In this document: piece after piece, positions 1 through 6,815 of the stretch
How positions within the stretch are numbered: position 1 is the stretch's first letter
Layout of the letters: each line of letters begins with the position of its first letter
NCBI GenBank assembly: GCA_027043985.1
Contig: JALUDQ010000052.1
Coordinates: 1 to 18,430, forward strand
From: Desulfurococcales archaeon
GTDB lineage: Archaea > Thermoproteota > Thermoprotei_A > Sulfolobales > WANQ01
Length of the DNA stretch: 18,430 nucleotides
Direction of reading: 5' to 3'
Notes under the pieces: model-generated
What the model was told of the DNA's origin: nothing
The model's input: only the letters and a program-made list of their open reading frames with translations
Databases searched by the model: none
Made by a program: the position numbers and the translations under genes

Positions 1-1083
1 CCCGAAGACTACATGGATATCCATGGCTCACCCATTAACCCGGCTTCACGTATGCCTCCCTCAGAGTTCATAGAAACAGGTATATCAGCTATAGATGGTA
101 TGAACTCGCTTGTCCGAGGGCAAAAGCTTCCAATATTCAGTGGTTCAGGACTCCCTCACAACCGTATAGCTGCGCAGATAGTAAGACAGGCAAGAGTTAG
201 AGGTGAAGGGGAGAGATTTTCAGTAGTCTTCGCGGCAATAGGCGTAACTTTTGACGACGCTAGATTCTTCATAGAGAACTTTAGGAGAACTGGTGCAATG
301 GAGCGTACAATAGCCTTCATAAATACTGCATCAGACCCGGTCATAGAGCGTATAGCTGTACCTAGAGTAGCATTAACAGCAGCTGAATTCTTAGCATGGA
401 AATATGATATGCACGTGCTAGTAATACTAACAGACATGACCAACTACTGTGAAGCACTCAGAGAGCTGAGTGCAGCTAGAGAAGAGGTACCAGGTCGTAG
501 AGGATACCCAGGTTACATGTACACAGACTTAGCTACAATATACGAGCGTGCGGGTAGGATATGGGGTAAGAAGGGTAGCGTTACACAAATGCCCATACTA
601 ACGATGCCCAACGATGATATAACACACCCAATACCTGATCTAACAGGCTATATTACCGAGGGACAACTAGTACTATCAAGAGATCTCCACCGCAAGGGCA
701 TTTACCCGCCATTCGATGTACTATTATCTCTATCGCGTCTGATGAAAGACGGTATAGGGCCAGGAAAGACTAGAGAAGACCACCGCGATGTATTCATGCA
801 GCTCTACGCAGCCTACGCTGAGGGGCTCCACGCAAGAGAGCTCTCAATAATAGTGGGGGCCGAAAGCCTTAGCGAGAGAGAAAGAAAGTATCTAACCTTT
901 GCCGATAGATTCGAGCGCGAGTTCATAAGACAAGGTGAATACGAGCGTAGAACAATAGAGCAGACATTAGACCTGGCATGGGAGCTCCTAGCGATCCTAC
1001 CAGAAGAAGAATTGAAGCAAATTAGAAGCCATATAATAAAGAAGTATCATCCTAAATACCGTAAACGTAAGAGTGAAGGCTAA
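1..1083 (+). CDS. atpB: A-type ATP synthase subunit B, 5'-truncated by window edge
   Basis: Non-catalytic B subunit of the archaeal A1Ao ATP synthase; with subunit A it forms the hexameric head on the cytoplasmic side of the membrane. The frame is open from base 1 (reads [14 protein letters not shown]), so the ATG at 13 is internal and roughly the first 100 residues of a protein of about 460 lie outside the window. Visible family blocks are [28 protein letters not shown], the [12 protein letters not shown] segment, [20 protein letters not shown] and [17 protein letters not shown] near the C-terminus. As expected for subunit B, the SGSGLPHN segment stands where the catalytic A subunit has its P-loop. 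It is followed 5 nt later by atpD, the usual archaeal operon order. Very confident. Confidence 0.98.
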   Translation, partial: PEDYMDIHGSPINPASRMPPSEFIETGISAIDGMNSLVRGQKLPIFSGSGLPHNRIAAQIVRQARVRGEGERFSVVFAAIGVTFDDARFFIENFRRTGAMERTIAFINTASDPVIERIAVPRVALTAAEFLAWKYDMHVLVILTDMTNYCEALRELSAAREEVPGRRGYPGYMYTDLATIYERAGRIWGKKGSVTQMPILTMPNDDITHPIPDLTGYITEGQLVLSRDLHRKGIYPPFDVLLSLSRLMKDGIGPGKTREDHRDVFMQLYAAYAEGLHARELSIIVGAESLSERERKYLTFADRFEREFIRQGEYERRTIEQTLDLAWELLAILPEEELKQIRSHIIKKYHPKYRKRKSEG

Positions 1084-1088
1084 GGGAC

Positions 1089-1739
1089 ATGTCGCAGCAA
1101 ATACTGAAAGTACGACCGACAAAAATAGAGTTAATAAGACTTAGACGGCGGCTAAAGCTAGCTAAGAGAATACATAGGATTCTACGTGAGCGTTTAACAA
1201 TTCTTGTAGCAGAGTTCCTTAATAGTGTTAGGCAAGTTGTTGACGAGAGAAAGGATATTGTAAAATTATTGGAGAGAGGCTACGCTAGTGAATCACTAAT
1301 AAGGATGTTCCATAGTGCGGGAGAGCTAGATAATATAGCGAGGACATCACCTAAAGTAATAGAAGTATATGCGGCGATGAAGAATATTATGGGTGTACGT
1401 GCACCATTTATAGATTACAAGAAAGTAGAGGAATACGAAGAACTAAAAACACCTATTTCCCTAGGCTCAACAAGTATAGCCTTAGAAATAACGAGAAAAA
1501 CATTCATGGAAATCTTGGAGAAAGTTCTAGAATTAGCAGAACATGAGAAGACCCTAGATCTTTTAAGCAAGGAGATAGCCCGTACGAGGAGACGTGTCAA
1601 CATTCTTGAACACGTGATAATACCTAGGCTTGAGGCAACGATAAAGTACCTCGAAATGATGTTCGATGAAAGAGAAAGAGAAGAGAAAACAAGGCTTAAG
1701 AGAGTAAAAGCAGTACTAAGTAGGAGAAGACAAGAGTGA
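1089..1739 (+). CDS. atpD: A-type ATP synthase subunit D (central stalk)
   Basis: Subunit D forms the coiled-coil shaft of the rotor that turns inside the A3B3 head. The 216-residue length is typical. The N-terminus has the family signature VRPTKIELIRLRRRLKLA and is followed by a long basic helix. The C-terminal helix (about residues 135-216) contains TRRRVNILEHVIIPRLEATI, a hallmark of V/A-type subunit D, and ends in a very basic tail. The ATG lies 5 nt after the atpB stop, so the two genes are co-transcribed. Highly confident from sequence motif and context. Confidence 0.96.
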   Translation: MSQQILKVRPTKIELIRLRRRLKLAKRIHRILRERLTILVAEFLNSVRQVVDERKDIVKLLERGYASESLIRMFHSAGELDNIARTSPKVIEVYAAMKNIMGVRAPFIDYKKVEEYEELKTPISLGSTSIALEITRKTFMEILEKVLELAEHEKTLDLLSKEIARTRRRVNILEHVIIPRLEATIKYLEMMFDEREREEKTRLKRVKAVLSRRRQE

Positions 1740-1743
1740 AAAA

Positions 1744-2178
1744 ATGAAGACAGAAAAGGAAGCACGCTTAGAGGAGTATCTGCAAAGAGAGCTACGTTTA
1801 GTAAACCTTCACCTACCATATAAAAAGCGTAGTCTTGCAGAGCTGCTTCAAGAAGATTTTCCTCATATAGTCTTACGTGATGGCTCTACACACTATTTTA
1901 AGCGTAGAGAGCTTGAGTTACTCGCATCAATTACGCCGAGGCATTTATGGAAGGAGCTTTACCTACCAATACTGTTAGAAGTAAGCCCTGAATACGGGGA
2001 GGGAGCAGTAGTTGTAAAAGGTAAGATCGAATCAATGGTAGTTTCAAAGATACTTGAACTCAAATGGAATAACGAGTCTCAAATAATAATATATAGGCCT
2101 CAAGTAGCTATTCTTAGACGAAAACTGCCAACTACAACTCAATACGTATTCTCTCTAAGACTATTATCCGAGCCCTAA
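1744..2178 (+). CDS. DUF61 / UPF0216 family protein
   Basis: This 144-residue archaeal protein matches the UPF0216 (DUF61) pattern: an N-terminal ELRLVNLHLPYKKRSLAELL segment, the invariant-looking block LRDGSTHYFKRRELELLAS (about residues 44-62), and WKELYLPILLEVSP. The family is archaeal and has no established biochemical role that I know of. The ATG lies 4 nt after the atpD stop, so the gene probably sits in the ATP synthase transcript. This is the last gene before the aRF1 promoter. The family assignment is confident; the function is unknown. Confidence 0.85.
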   Translation: MKTEKEARLEEYLQRELRLVNLHLPYKKRSLAELLQEDFPHIVLRDGSTHYFKRRELELLASITPRHLWKELYLPILLEVSPEYGEGAVVVKGKIESMVVSKILELKWNNESQIIIYRPQVAILRRKLPTTTQYVFSLRLLSEP

Positions 2179-2229
2179 TAGACATTAGAATACTATATTT
2201 GATATATAAGGCCTCTGCTTCTAGGAGAG

Positions 2230-2242
2230 TTTAATTTTTAAG
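2230..2242 (+). promoter_or_regulatory. TATA box for aRF1
   Basis: The AT-rich element tttaatttttaag lies in the 98-nt gap after the UPF0216 gene. An archaeal transcription start about 26 nt downstream of its centre would fall near 2262. That leaves a leader of about 15 nt containing gaggg before the ATG at 2277. This favours initiation at 2277 rather than anywhere later in the gene. Confidence 0.5.
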
Positions 2243-2276
2243 CAAGTATTATTTCATACCTAGCCGGGTTTGAGGG

Positions 2277-3384
2277 ATGAGTATTTAGCGAGAGATTAAA
2301 GGTAACGCGTAGGCAGTTAAAGGAGATATTAAAGGAGCTTAAAACCTGGACAGCGCCAGCGACAGTATTGTTAAGTCTCTACATTCCTCCAGGTAGACCT
2401 ATAAGCGACGTTATGAACTTATTGAGACAAGAACTCTCAATAACGGATAACATTAAACTAAAGAGGACTAAAGATGCTGTTCAACGAGCACTAACCGCAG
2501 CTATGGATAGACTCTCAAAAATACCCAAAGTACCAGACACAGGTCTTGTAGTCTTCTGTGGAGAGGATATGCAGACAAGAGATTTCATATGCTATGTATT
2601 CTCGCCACCCGATCCCGTTCCAGTATTCTTCTATAGAACCGATAAGTGGTTCCATATAGAATTCCTCGAAGAAATGGTTGAGGAGAGGGAAGCCTTTGGT
2701 ATACTAATTATTGAAAGAGATGCTGCAACCATAGGATTGTTACAGGGCACTAGATTAAAGGTGCTTGAGGAATTAGAAGGTTATGTGCCAGGAAAGCATC
2801 ATAAGGGAGGACAGAGTCAGAGACGTTATGATAGAATAATTGAGCAGCTAGTTGACGAGTTCTTTAAGAGGGTAGCTGAGCACGCTAAGAAACACTTCCT
2901 ACCGCTACTAGAGAAGGGGATATTGAAGGGAATAATAGTTGGTGGACCTGGATACGCTAAGCAAGACTTCGTTAAAGGAGATTACCTAGAATACAGATTG
3001 AAGCAGAAGATACTACCACAATTAGTTGATGTATCATATCAAGGTGAGGCAGGTCTACGAGAACTTGTAATGAAGGCCTATGATATAATACAGGGGCAAA
3101 TGTATGTTGAGGCGTTGAAAGCAGTTGAGGAATTCAAATATCACTTAGCAAAAGATGATGGATTGGCTGTGTATGGGGAAAGAGAGGTATTAGAGGCTTT
3201 AAAAATGGGAGCTCTAAAGGCGTTAATCATTGATGAGGATAGAATTGATGCAGATAGACTTGCAGAGGAAGCGAAGAAATATGGAGCAAAAGTGTACTTC
3301 ATAAGTGATGACATACCTGAAGGAGAGTGGATAAAGAAAACATTTGGAGGAATAGTCGGAATACTAAGATTTAGAATAGGATAA
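2277..3384 (+). CDS. prf1: Peptide chain release factor aRF1, apparent +1 frameshift at codon 4
   Basis: Archaeal class-I release factor that reads all three stop codons and triggers peptidyl-tRNA hydrolysis with its GGQ loop. Numbering assumes the shift described here. Features are [13 protein letters not shown] in the N domain, NIKL (family NIKS) at about 58-61, and KGGQSQRR with GGQ at about 177-179. The C-terminal end is [14 protein letters not shown], and total length is about 368 residues, normal for the family. The frame ending at 3384 is open back to codon 2281 (TGA at 2278) but offers no ATG, GTG or TTG before TTG 2368, which would cut off the first helix and part of a core strand. 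An ATG at 2277 in another frame reads M-S-I then TAG (2286-2288). Skipping one T there gives [18 protein letters not shown], a plausible aRF1 N-terminus. Either a programmed +1 frameshift or a sequence indel explains this. The product is certain; the start is unresolved. Confidence 0.9.
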
Positions 3385-3389
3385 TATAG

Positions 3390-4394
3390 TTGGAAGACCT
3401 AGAACGCGTTTTTATTAAAACTCTTCGCAGCAAGAAGTTTTATCGTGATCTTCTACTCGTTGTTCTCGTCGTCGTAGTTGTTATGATTGTTTACATGTTA
3501 ATTATGCACGTAAATATTAATATTCTATTACATGTAGACCCAATCCTATTGCTAGCATCAATGATATTGTATGGTTTTTCTAATGTTATTGATGCTATAA
3601 GACTAAAGATATTGTTTAAGAACGTTGGATATCGTATGAGTATAGTTGACGCTTTTAAGGCTAGGATAATGGGTAATGTAGTTGCTTTAGCAACACCTTC
3701 TTCTGTTGGAGGAGAGCCAGTTAGGGCATTAATACTAGCATCATATGGTATAAGGTTGTCAAGAGCTATAGCTGTTACATTGTTTGAAGACTACTGGGAC
3801 ATAATTATCATAAATATCCCAGCATTATCCTTTGCAGTGATGAGGCTCCCCATAACTATATTCGTTTTACTCTCTTCAATTTATAATATAGTTGCGTGGA
3901 ATATACTATTTCTGGCAGTAAGAAGAAAGAGTGTAAGGGGTTTTCTCTCAAGGTTAAGAGATAAGTCTATTGGTATTATAAGAAAGTTTCTAGATCTTTT
4001 ACTCATAATGGTTAGCTCGGTAGAACACGTATCTACATCTCTTAACATAGGAACCGCTATAAGAGTAATCGGTGTTACACTGGCAAAATATACAATAGTT
4101 TTCTCCTCATTTCTACTAGCAGCCCGTAGTATTGGTAAAGTGAGTCTACAGCAAACTCTAGAGGCATTAGTCTTTTACAACGCTATGGGTCCTATACCTA
4201 CGCCAGGAGCAGCTGGTGGAGCAGAATATGGTCTAAGTATGGTGTTATCACCCGAACAAGTGATTGTTGTTAGAGCGGTAGCTTTCTTTACGACAATAAT
4301 TCTTGGTTTACCGGTTTTCATGTTATATGTTAGAAGGCTTCATGAAAGCCTCTCTACAAATATCAATATATCGACAACCCCTACAACCTCTTAG
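3390..4394 (+). CDS. UPF0104 / flippase-like integral membrane protein
   Basis: A 334-residue polytopic membrane protein of the UPF0104 / lysylphosphatidylglycerol-synthase transmembrane-region family, whose bacterial and archaeal members are flippase-like or lipid-related. Hydrophobic segments run at about 20-40, 50-65, 95-115, 135-175, 225-245, 255-275 and 290-312. Family signatures are ATPSSVGGEPVRA (about 101-113) and PTPGAAGGAEYGL (about 271-283), the latter being the typical PxPGGxGxxE-like loop. A TTG start at 3390 is the only choice, because TAG lies directly upstream in frame; it is 5 nt after the aRF1 stop. The hydrophilic tail after about residue 315 overlaps the convergent gene by 72 bp. 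The family call is good; the substrate is unknown. Confidence 0.8.
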   Translation: MEDLERVFIKTLRSKKFYRDLLLVVLVVVVVMIVYMLIMHVNINILLHVDPILLLASMILYGFSNVIDAIRLKILFKNVGYRMSIVDAFKARIMGNVVALATPSSVGGEPVRALILASYGIRLSRAIAVTLFEDYWDIIIINIPALSFAVMRLPITIFVLLSSIYNIVAWNILFLAVRRKSVRGFLSRLRDKSIGIIRKFLDLLLIMVSSVEHVSTSLNIGTAIRVIGVTLAKYTIVFSSFLLAARSIGKVSLQQTLEALVFYNAMGPIPTPGAAGGAEYGLSMVLSPEQVIVVRAVAFFTTIILGLPVFMLYVRRLHESLSTNINISTTPTTS

Positions 4395-5123
4395 TTCACC
4401 TACAATTTTGATTAAATCTCTAATGATTATCTCTTCATCCAATACACACTCCTTTAAACGGGCAACGCACTTAAAGTATATCTTGTCTGGAGGCTTATCT
4501 CCTAACTCATTGGGATATATCACAAAAGTATTGAAATCATTGACATGTATTCTATGTTGTATCGCAATGTATTTTACCAAATTATTCAAGTAGATCGGCA
4601 AGGATCTCAAAACATTTTTTGGGGCATAGAATGGCACAATAGATAATAGAATTATTTTGCGATCCTCTTGATACAGTCTTCTTAACCTTGCATTAGATTT
4701 AACAAGCAATAATGTTTTATACATCTTTCCCACAATAGGGGCTGGTATCCTCAGCCCGATACCAGTTAGCTCCTTGTATGCGTCTATAACGTTGTCTGGA
4801 TCTGCGAAGACTATTCTCGTATAAAGGTCAAAGGTCTTGGGAGGAAACTTCATGTACTCTATGAATGCGTATGTGGTTGTAGCAGCAGCACCTATAGCTA
4901 AAACTCTTTCATCGAAAAAAGCTATGTCGACTTCACCTTTTCCTTGAATAAGGTTATATGGGAGTCTTACATCAGCTTCTAAGAGCTCTCTCCTACTATA
5001 TGTAAGGAACCCGTCAATACCCAATATAGGGTAAAAACCCTGTATTTTCGCGAAATTTAGGAGCGCTAGTGATAACGGTTTTTCATTACACCAAAAAGTT
5101 CCCTCCTTGATAAAAGAGCTCAA
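4323..5123 (-). CDS. Uncharacterised Cys-tailed protein, possibly a degenerate Cas4/PD-(D/E)XK-like fold
   Basis: I do not recognise a named family for this 266-residue protein. Visible features are an N-terminal Cys at 12, a GKGEVDIAFFDERVLAIGAA stretch (61-80), and a C-terminal cysteine group at 219, 226, 247, 250 and 256 (GCRGCRYIDIC). The layout of one early Cys plus a C-terminal CxxCxxxxxC, with a G-x-V-D-hydrophobic strand between, resembles Cas4-type iron-sulphur nucleases. However, the expected ExK pair after the Asp strand is missing (GAAATT instead), so catalytic activity is doubtful. The start is TTG at 5123; a TATA element at 5153-5165 would place the transcript start near 5133, and TAA closes the frame upstream. 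The 3' end overlaps the convergent membrane gene. Existence is fairly sure; the fold is inference. Confidence 0.6.
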   Translation of the reverse strand: MSSFIKEGTFWCNEKPLSLALLNFAKIQGFYPILGIDGFLTYSRRELLEADVRLPYNLIQGKGEVDIAFFDERVLAIGAAATTTYAFIEYMKFPPKTFDLYTRIVFADPDNVIDAYKELTGIGLRIPAPIVGKMYKTLLLVKSNARLRRLYQEDRKIILLSIVPFYAPKNVLRSLPIYLNNLVKYIAIQHRIHVNDFNTFVIYPNELGDKPPDKIYFKCVARLKECVLDEEIIIRDLIKIVGELRGCRGCRYIDICREAFMKPSNI

Positions 5124-5152
5124 ATCAGCTACCCCTAACAGGGAAGTGCCTA

Positions 5153-5165
5153 TTTACTTAAAAAC
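5153..5165. promoter_or_regulatory. Shared, near-symmetric TATA element for a divergent gene pair
   Basis: The element tttacttaaaaac reads as a TATA box on both strands (gtttttaagtaaa on minus). Its centre is about 26-31 nt from the GTG at 5190 on plus and about 36 nt from the TTG at 5123 on minus. One element could therefore serve both genes, with no or very short leaders. Confidence 0.5.
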
Positions 5166-5189
5166 ATTGCTTTAACAAGCACTTTAAAC

Positions 5190-5486
5190 GTGATCCAAGT
5201 GTTGAGCATAACTGTTTACACATCACTTGATATAGGTATCGAAGAAGTAGAAGTAAAGGCTAAGGAACTAGCACTTCTCCTATCATATTATACTGGTGAG
5301 AAGACGCGTTTAACTCTGATAGTATTGCCAAGCTCTTCACCTGAAGTTAAAACTCCAGCAGTACTTGTAAATGAAACACTATTTGATACACTAGACGTTT
5401 CAGAGATTGTATCCAGAATGATATTAGCTCAAAGTAGTTTCAGCCCGTATACCCTAAGCCATTTACACGCTATTTCTACTGCTTAA
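5190..5486 (+). CDS. Small protein, candidate thioredoxin fold without cysteines
   Basis: This 98-residue protein has no Cys. It begins with a beta-strand (VLSITVYTSL), then a helix with EVKAKELALLLSYYT (about 21-35), a second strand LTLIVLPSS (41-49), and KTPAVLVNETLF (54-65) followed by a helix SEIVSRMI. This order and the TP-A-V-L-V-N-E turn resemble the second half of thioredoxin/glutaredoxin folds, in which a cis-Pro precedes the final strands. Without CxxC it could not be a thiol redox enzyme. The GTG start at 5190 fits a leaderless transcript from the TATA element at 5153-5165. It is divergent from the Cys-tailed gene, which hints at a shared control. Function unknown; the fold is inferred only. 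Confidence 0.6.
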   Translation: MIQVLSITVYTSLDIGIEEVEVKAKELALLLSYYTGEKTRLTLIVLPSSSPEVKTPAVLVNETLFDTLDVSEIVSRMILAQSSFSPYTLSHLHAISTA

Positions 5487-5503
5487 TTCTTAAACCCTAA
5501 ATA

Positions 5504-5905
5504 CTAAGTAGTTGTTTCAGCGGTTTTACTGAATAGTTGCGTGTACTTGGCTATCGGGCAGCTCTCCCAATATTTAGAGCAAATTAATACCTCATGTTTT
5601 GTTAGTAGTCGTCCAAGAATCTCACATTTCGCTATATAGTATCCACCAAAGCTAAGCAACTGATAATACGGGCAATCAGACTTCAAGGGCCTCTCAAGGT
5701 AATGTATAGGCGGGTAAGGCTTCAACTCCTTCTTTATTTTATCTCCAAAGTATTCAAGATTCTTTTGCTCCTCTTGTTCTACATAATATTTACATGTCTT
5801 ATACTCACTATCACTTAAACACCTACTTGGGTTCACTACAGTTGATGTAGGCTTTGGTACCTTAGGAGAAGTACAAACCCCGTTCTGATAATATGGGCAA
5901 GGCAT
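5504..5905 (-). CDS. Twin four-cysteine protein, probable metal or Fe-S binder
   Basis: A small soluble protein of 133 residues. It has two similar modules that both begin CPYYQ: C3, C11, C29 and C38 in the first; C78, C94, C109 and C116 in the second. Spacings are C-x7-C-x17-C-x8-C and C-x15-C-x14-C-x6-C. Eight cysteines in two sets of four suggest two zinc sites or two iron-sulphur clusters; which cannot be told from sequence. I chose ATG 5905 because GGAG lies 7 nt upstream; a TTG 15 nt earlier (5920) would add five residues but is poorly placed relative to that site. It lies downstream of the HTH regulator gene on the same strand, separated by about 90 nt that contain its own TATA-like stretch. 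I do not recognise a named family. Confidence 0.65.
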   Translation of the reverse strand: MPCPYYQNGVCTSPKVPKPTSTVVNPSRCLSDSEYKTCKYYVEQEEQKNLEYFGDKIKKELKPYPPIHYLERPLKSDCPYYQLLSFGGYYIAKCEILGRLLTKHEVLICSKYWESCPIAKYTQLFSKTAETTT

Positions 5906-5909
5906 AAAG

Positions 5910-5965
5910 TATCTCCACAATAACTGTCTCCTAATGCATAGCTAAATAAAAAGCTATCTCCACAA
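5910..5965. repeat. Pair of 11-bp direct repeats upstream of the twin-Cys gene
   Basis: The 11-mer tatctccacaa occurs at 5910-5920 and again at 5955-5965, 45 bp apart. On the minus strand the copies read ttgtggagata, and the proximal copy includes the GGAG site of the downstream gene. This may be coincidence, a duplicated ribosome binding site, or a regulator site. Confidence 0.4.
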
Positions 5966-5996
5966 AAGGCTTTTACTCAAAAAGAGTATATTATTT

Positions 5997-6731
5997 CTAC
6001 TGACAGCCAAGTAGCATTTTTATCTGCTTTATTATATTATCCTTATTTGATAACTCCTCCTTTAACTTCTCAACTTCACTTTCTAATTCTGAAACCCTCT
6101 TTTCAAGTTCGTCGGCTTTTGCAACTTTCTCTTCATATTCTTTTAGCTTCTTTCTAAGTTCGCTGTTCTCTTTTTCTAGTTCTCTCAATGTTTCTTCAAA
6201 TTCCTTTATTCTCTCTTGTATTTCTTCGGCAGCAACCGCTTCTTTCAACTTTTTCTTAAGTTCTTCGTTTTCTTTTTCTAACTCTCTTATTTTCTCCTTC
6301 AACTTCCTAAGTTCCTCCTCAGCACTCTTTAATCTCTCATATTCTTCTAACGTTAGATTAACGCCAGTAAATGGTACTACAAGCTTTAATTGTCCTCTTA
6401 CAAGAAGCTCATAAGTTTCTTTTACTAGTCTGCCTGCTTTCGTCTTTCCTTGTAAGTGTGCTCTTATCATGGCTTCACTTCTTCCTACTTCTTCTGCTAT
6501 TTGAGAAACAGTGTATCCAGCCTTTTCTCGTGCTAGGGCTGCAGCAGCAACTGCTAGGCTGTCTACCCATGTTGCGCGCTCTAGAGGATCTCGGATTAAT
6601 TCAACTACCTCGGGTCTATAGAGTGTTCCTATGATTAGGGCTGTCTCTAGTTGTTGAATTTCCTTTCTACTTGTCGGCCTTACGGGCACGTGTGTTAGGT
6701 CTATTTCTATCTTATCTATTTGTACGCTCAT
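5997..6731 (-). CDS. Archaeal HTH transcription regulator with long C-terminal coiled coil
   Basis: A 244-residue protein in two parts. Residues 1-115 form a compact domain with an HTH, GYTVSQIAEEVGRSEAMIRAH (about 72-92), the second helix being SEAMIRAHLQGKTKAG. Residues about 128-240 are highly charged (E/K/L/R) heptads such as ELEKENEELKKKLKEA and LEKRVSELESEVEKL, a long coiled coil. It is therefore probably an oligomeric DNA-binding protein; comparable HTH-plus-coiled-coil regulators are common in crenarchaea. The ATG is preceded by a double GGAGGAGG site 5-13 nt upstream. A 19-bp dyad at 6757-6775 in its promoter suggests autoregulation. The target and ligand are unknown. The protein ends in a lone Cys (GCQ). 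Confidence 0.8.
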   Translation of the reverse strand: MSVQIDKIEIDLTHVPVRPTSRKEIQQLETALIIGTLYRPEVVELIRDPLERATWVDSLAVAAAALAREKAGYTVSQIAEEVGRSEAMIRAHLQGKTKAGRLVKETYELLVRGQLKLVVPFTGVNLTLEEYERLKSAEEELRKLKEKIRELEKENEELKKKLKEAVAAEEIQERIKEFEETLRELEKENSELRKKLKEYEEKVAKADELEKRVSELESEVEKLKEELSNKDNIIKQIKMLLGCQ

Positions 6732-6735
6732 AATA

Positions 6736-6744
6736 TCCTCCTCC
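6736..6744 (-). promoter_or_regulatory. Strong Shine-Dalgarno of the HTH/coiled-coil gene
   Basis: The minus-strand GGAGGAGGA lies a few nucleotides before ATG 6731 and is complementary to the archaeal 16S 3' end. It fixes the start and shows that this mRNA is leadered, unlike several neighbours. Confidence 0.75.
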
Positions 6745-6756
6745 TACTATGTTTCA

Positions 6757-6775
6757 ACTACTATATATAAGTAGT
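6757..6775. promoter_or_regulatory. 19-bp dyad overlapping a TATA-like core (candidate operator)
   Basis: Arms actact (6757-6762) and agtagt (6770-6775) are perfect inverted repeats around atatata. The centre is itself TATA-like. A second TATA candidate (minus tttttatatc, about 6783-6792) lies about 22 bp upstream and would put transcription start inside or next to the dyad. In either reading a dimeric repressor bound here would block the HTH gene. Confidence 0.45.
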
Positions 6776-6815
6776 ATACTCTGATATAAAAACTTAAAAC
6801 GTGTGCAAGTGAGCT

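Noticed and set aside
156..443. Open frame antisense to atpB
   Set aside because: Composition is that of a shadow frame under a highly conserved gene; no family resemblance.
1415..1819. 134-codon minus-strand frame across atpD and the UPF0216 gene
   Set aside because: Ser/Leu-rich shadow of a charged coiled-coil gene on the other strand.
2368..3384. TTG 2368 as the true start of aRF1
   Set aside because: It falls within the conserved strand before SLYIPPGRP and would remove the first helix ([20 protein letters not shown]) that matches the family in the open frame upstream.
4303..4593. Plus-strand frame opposite the Cys-tailed gene
   Set aside because: Shadow frame; the minus-strand product has ordered Cys motifs and a promoter.
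6371..6634. Leu-rich plus-strand frame opposite the HTH/coiled-coil gene
   Set aside because: Arises from the antisense of Glu/Lys-rich codons; no start signal.
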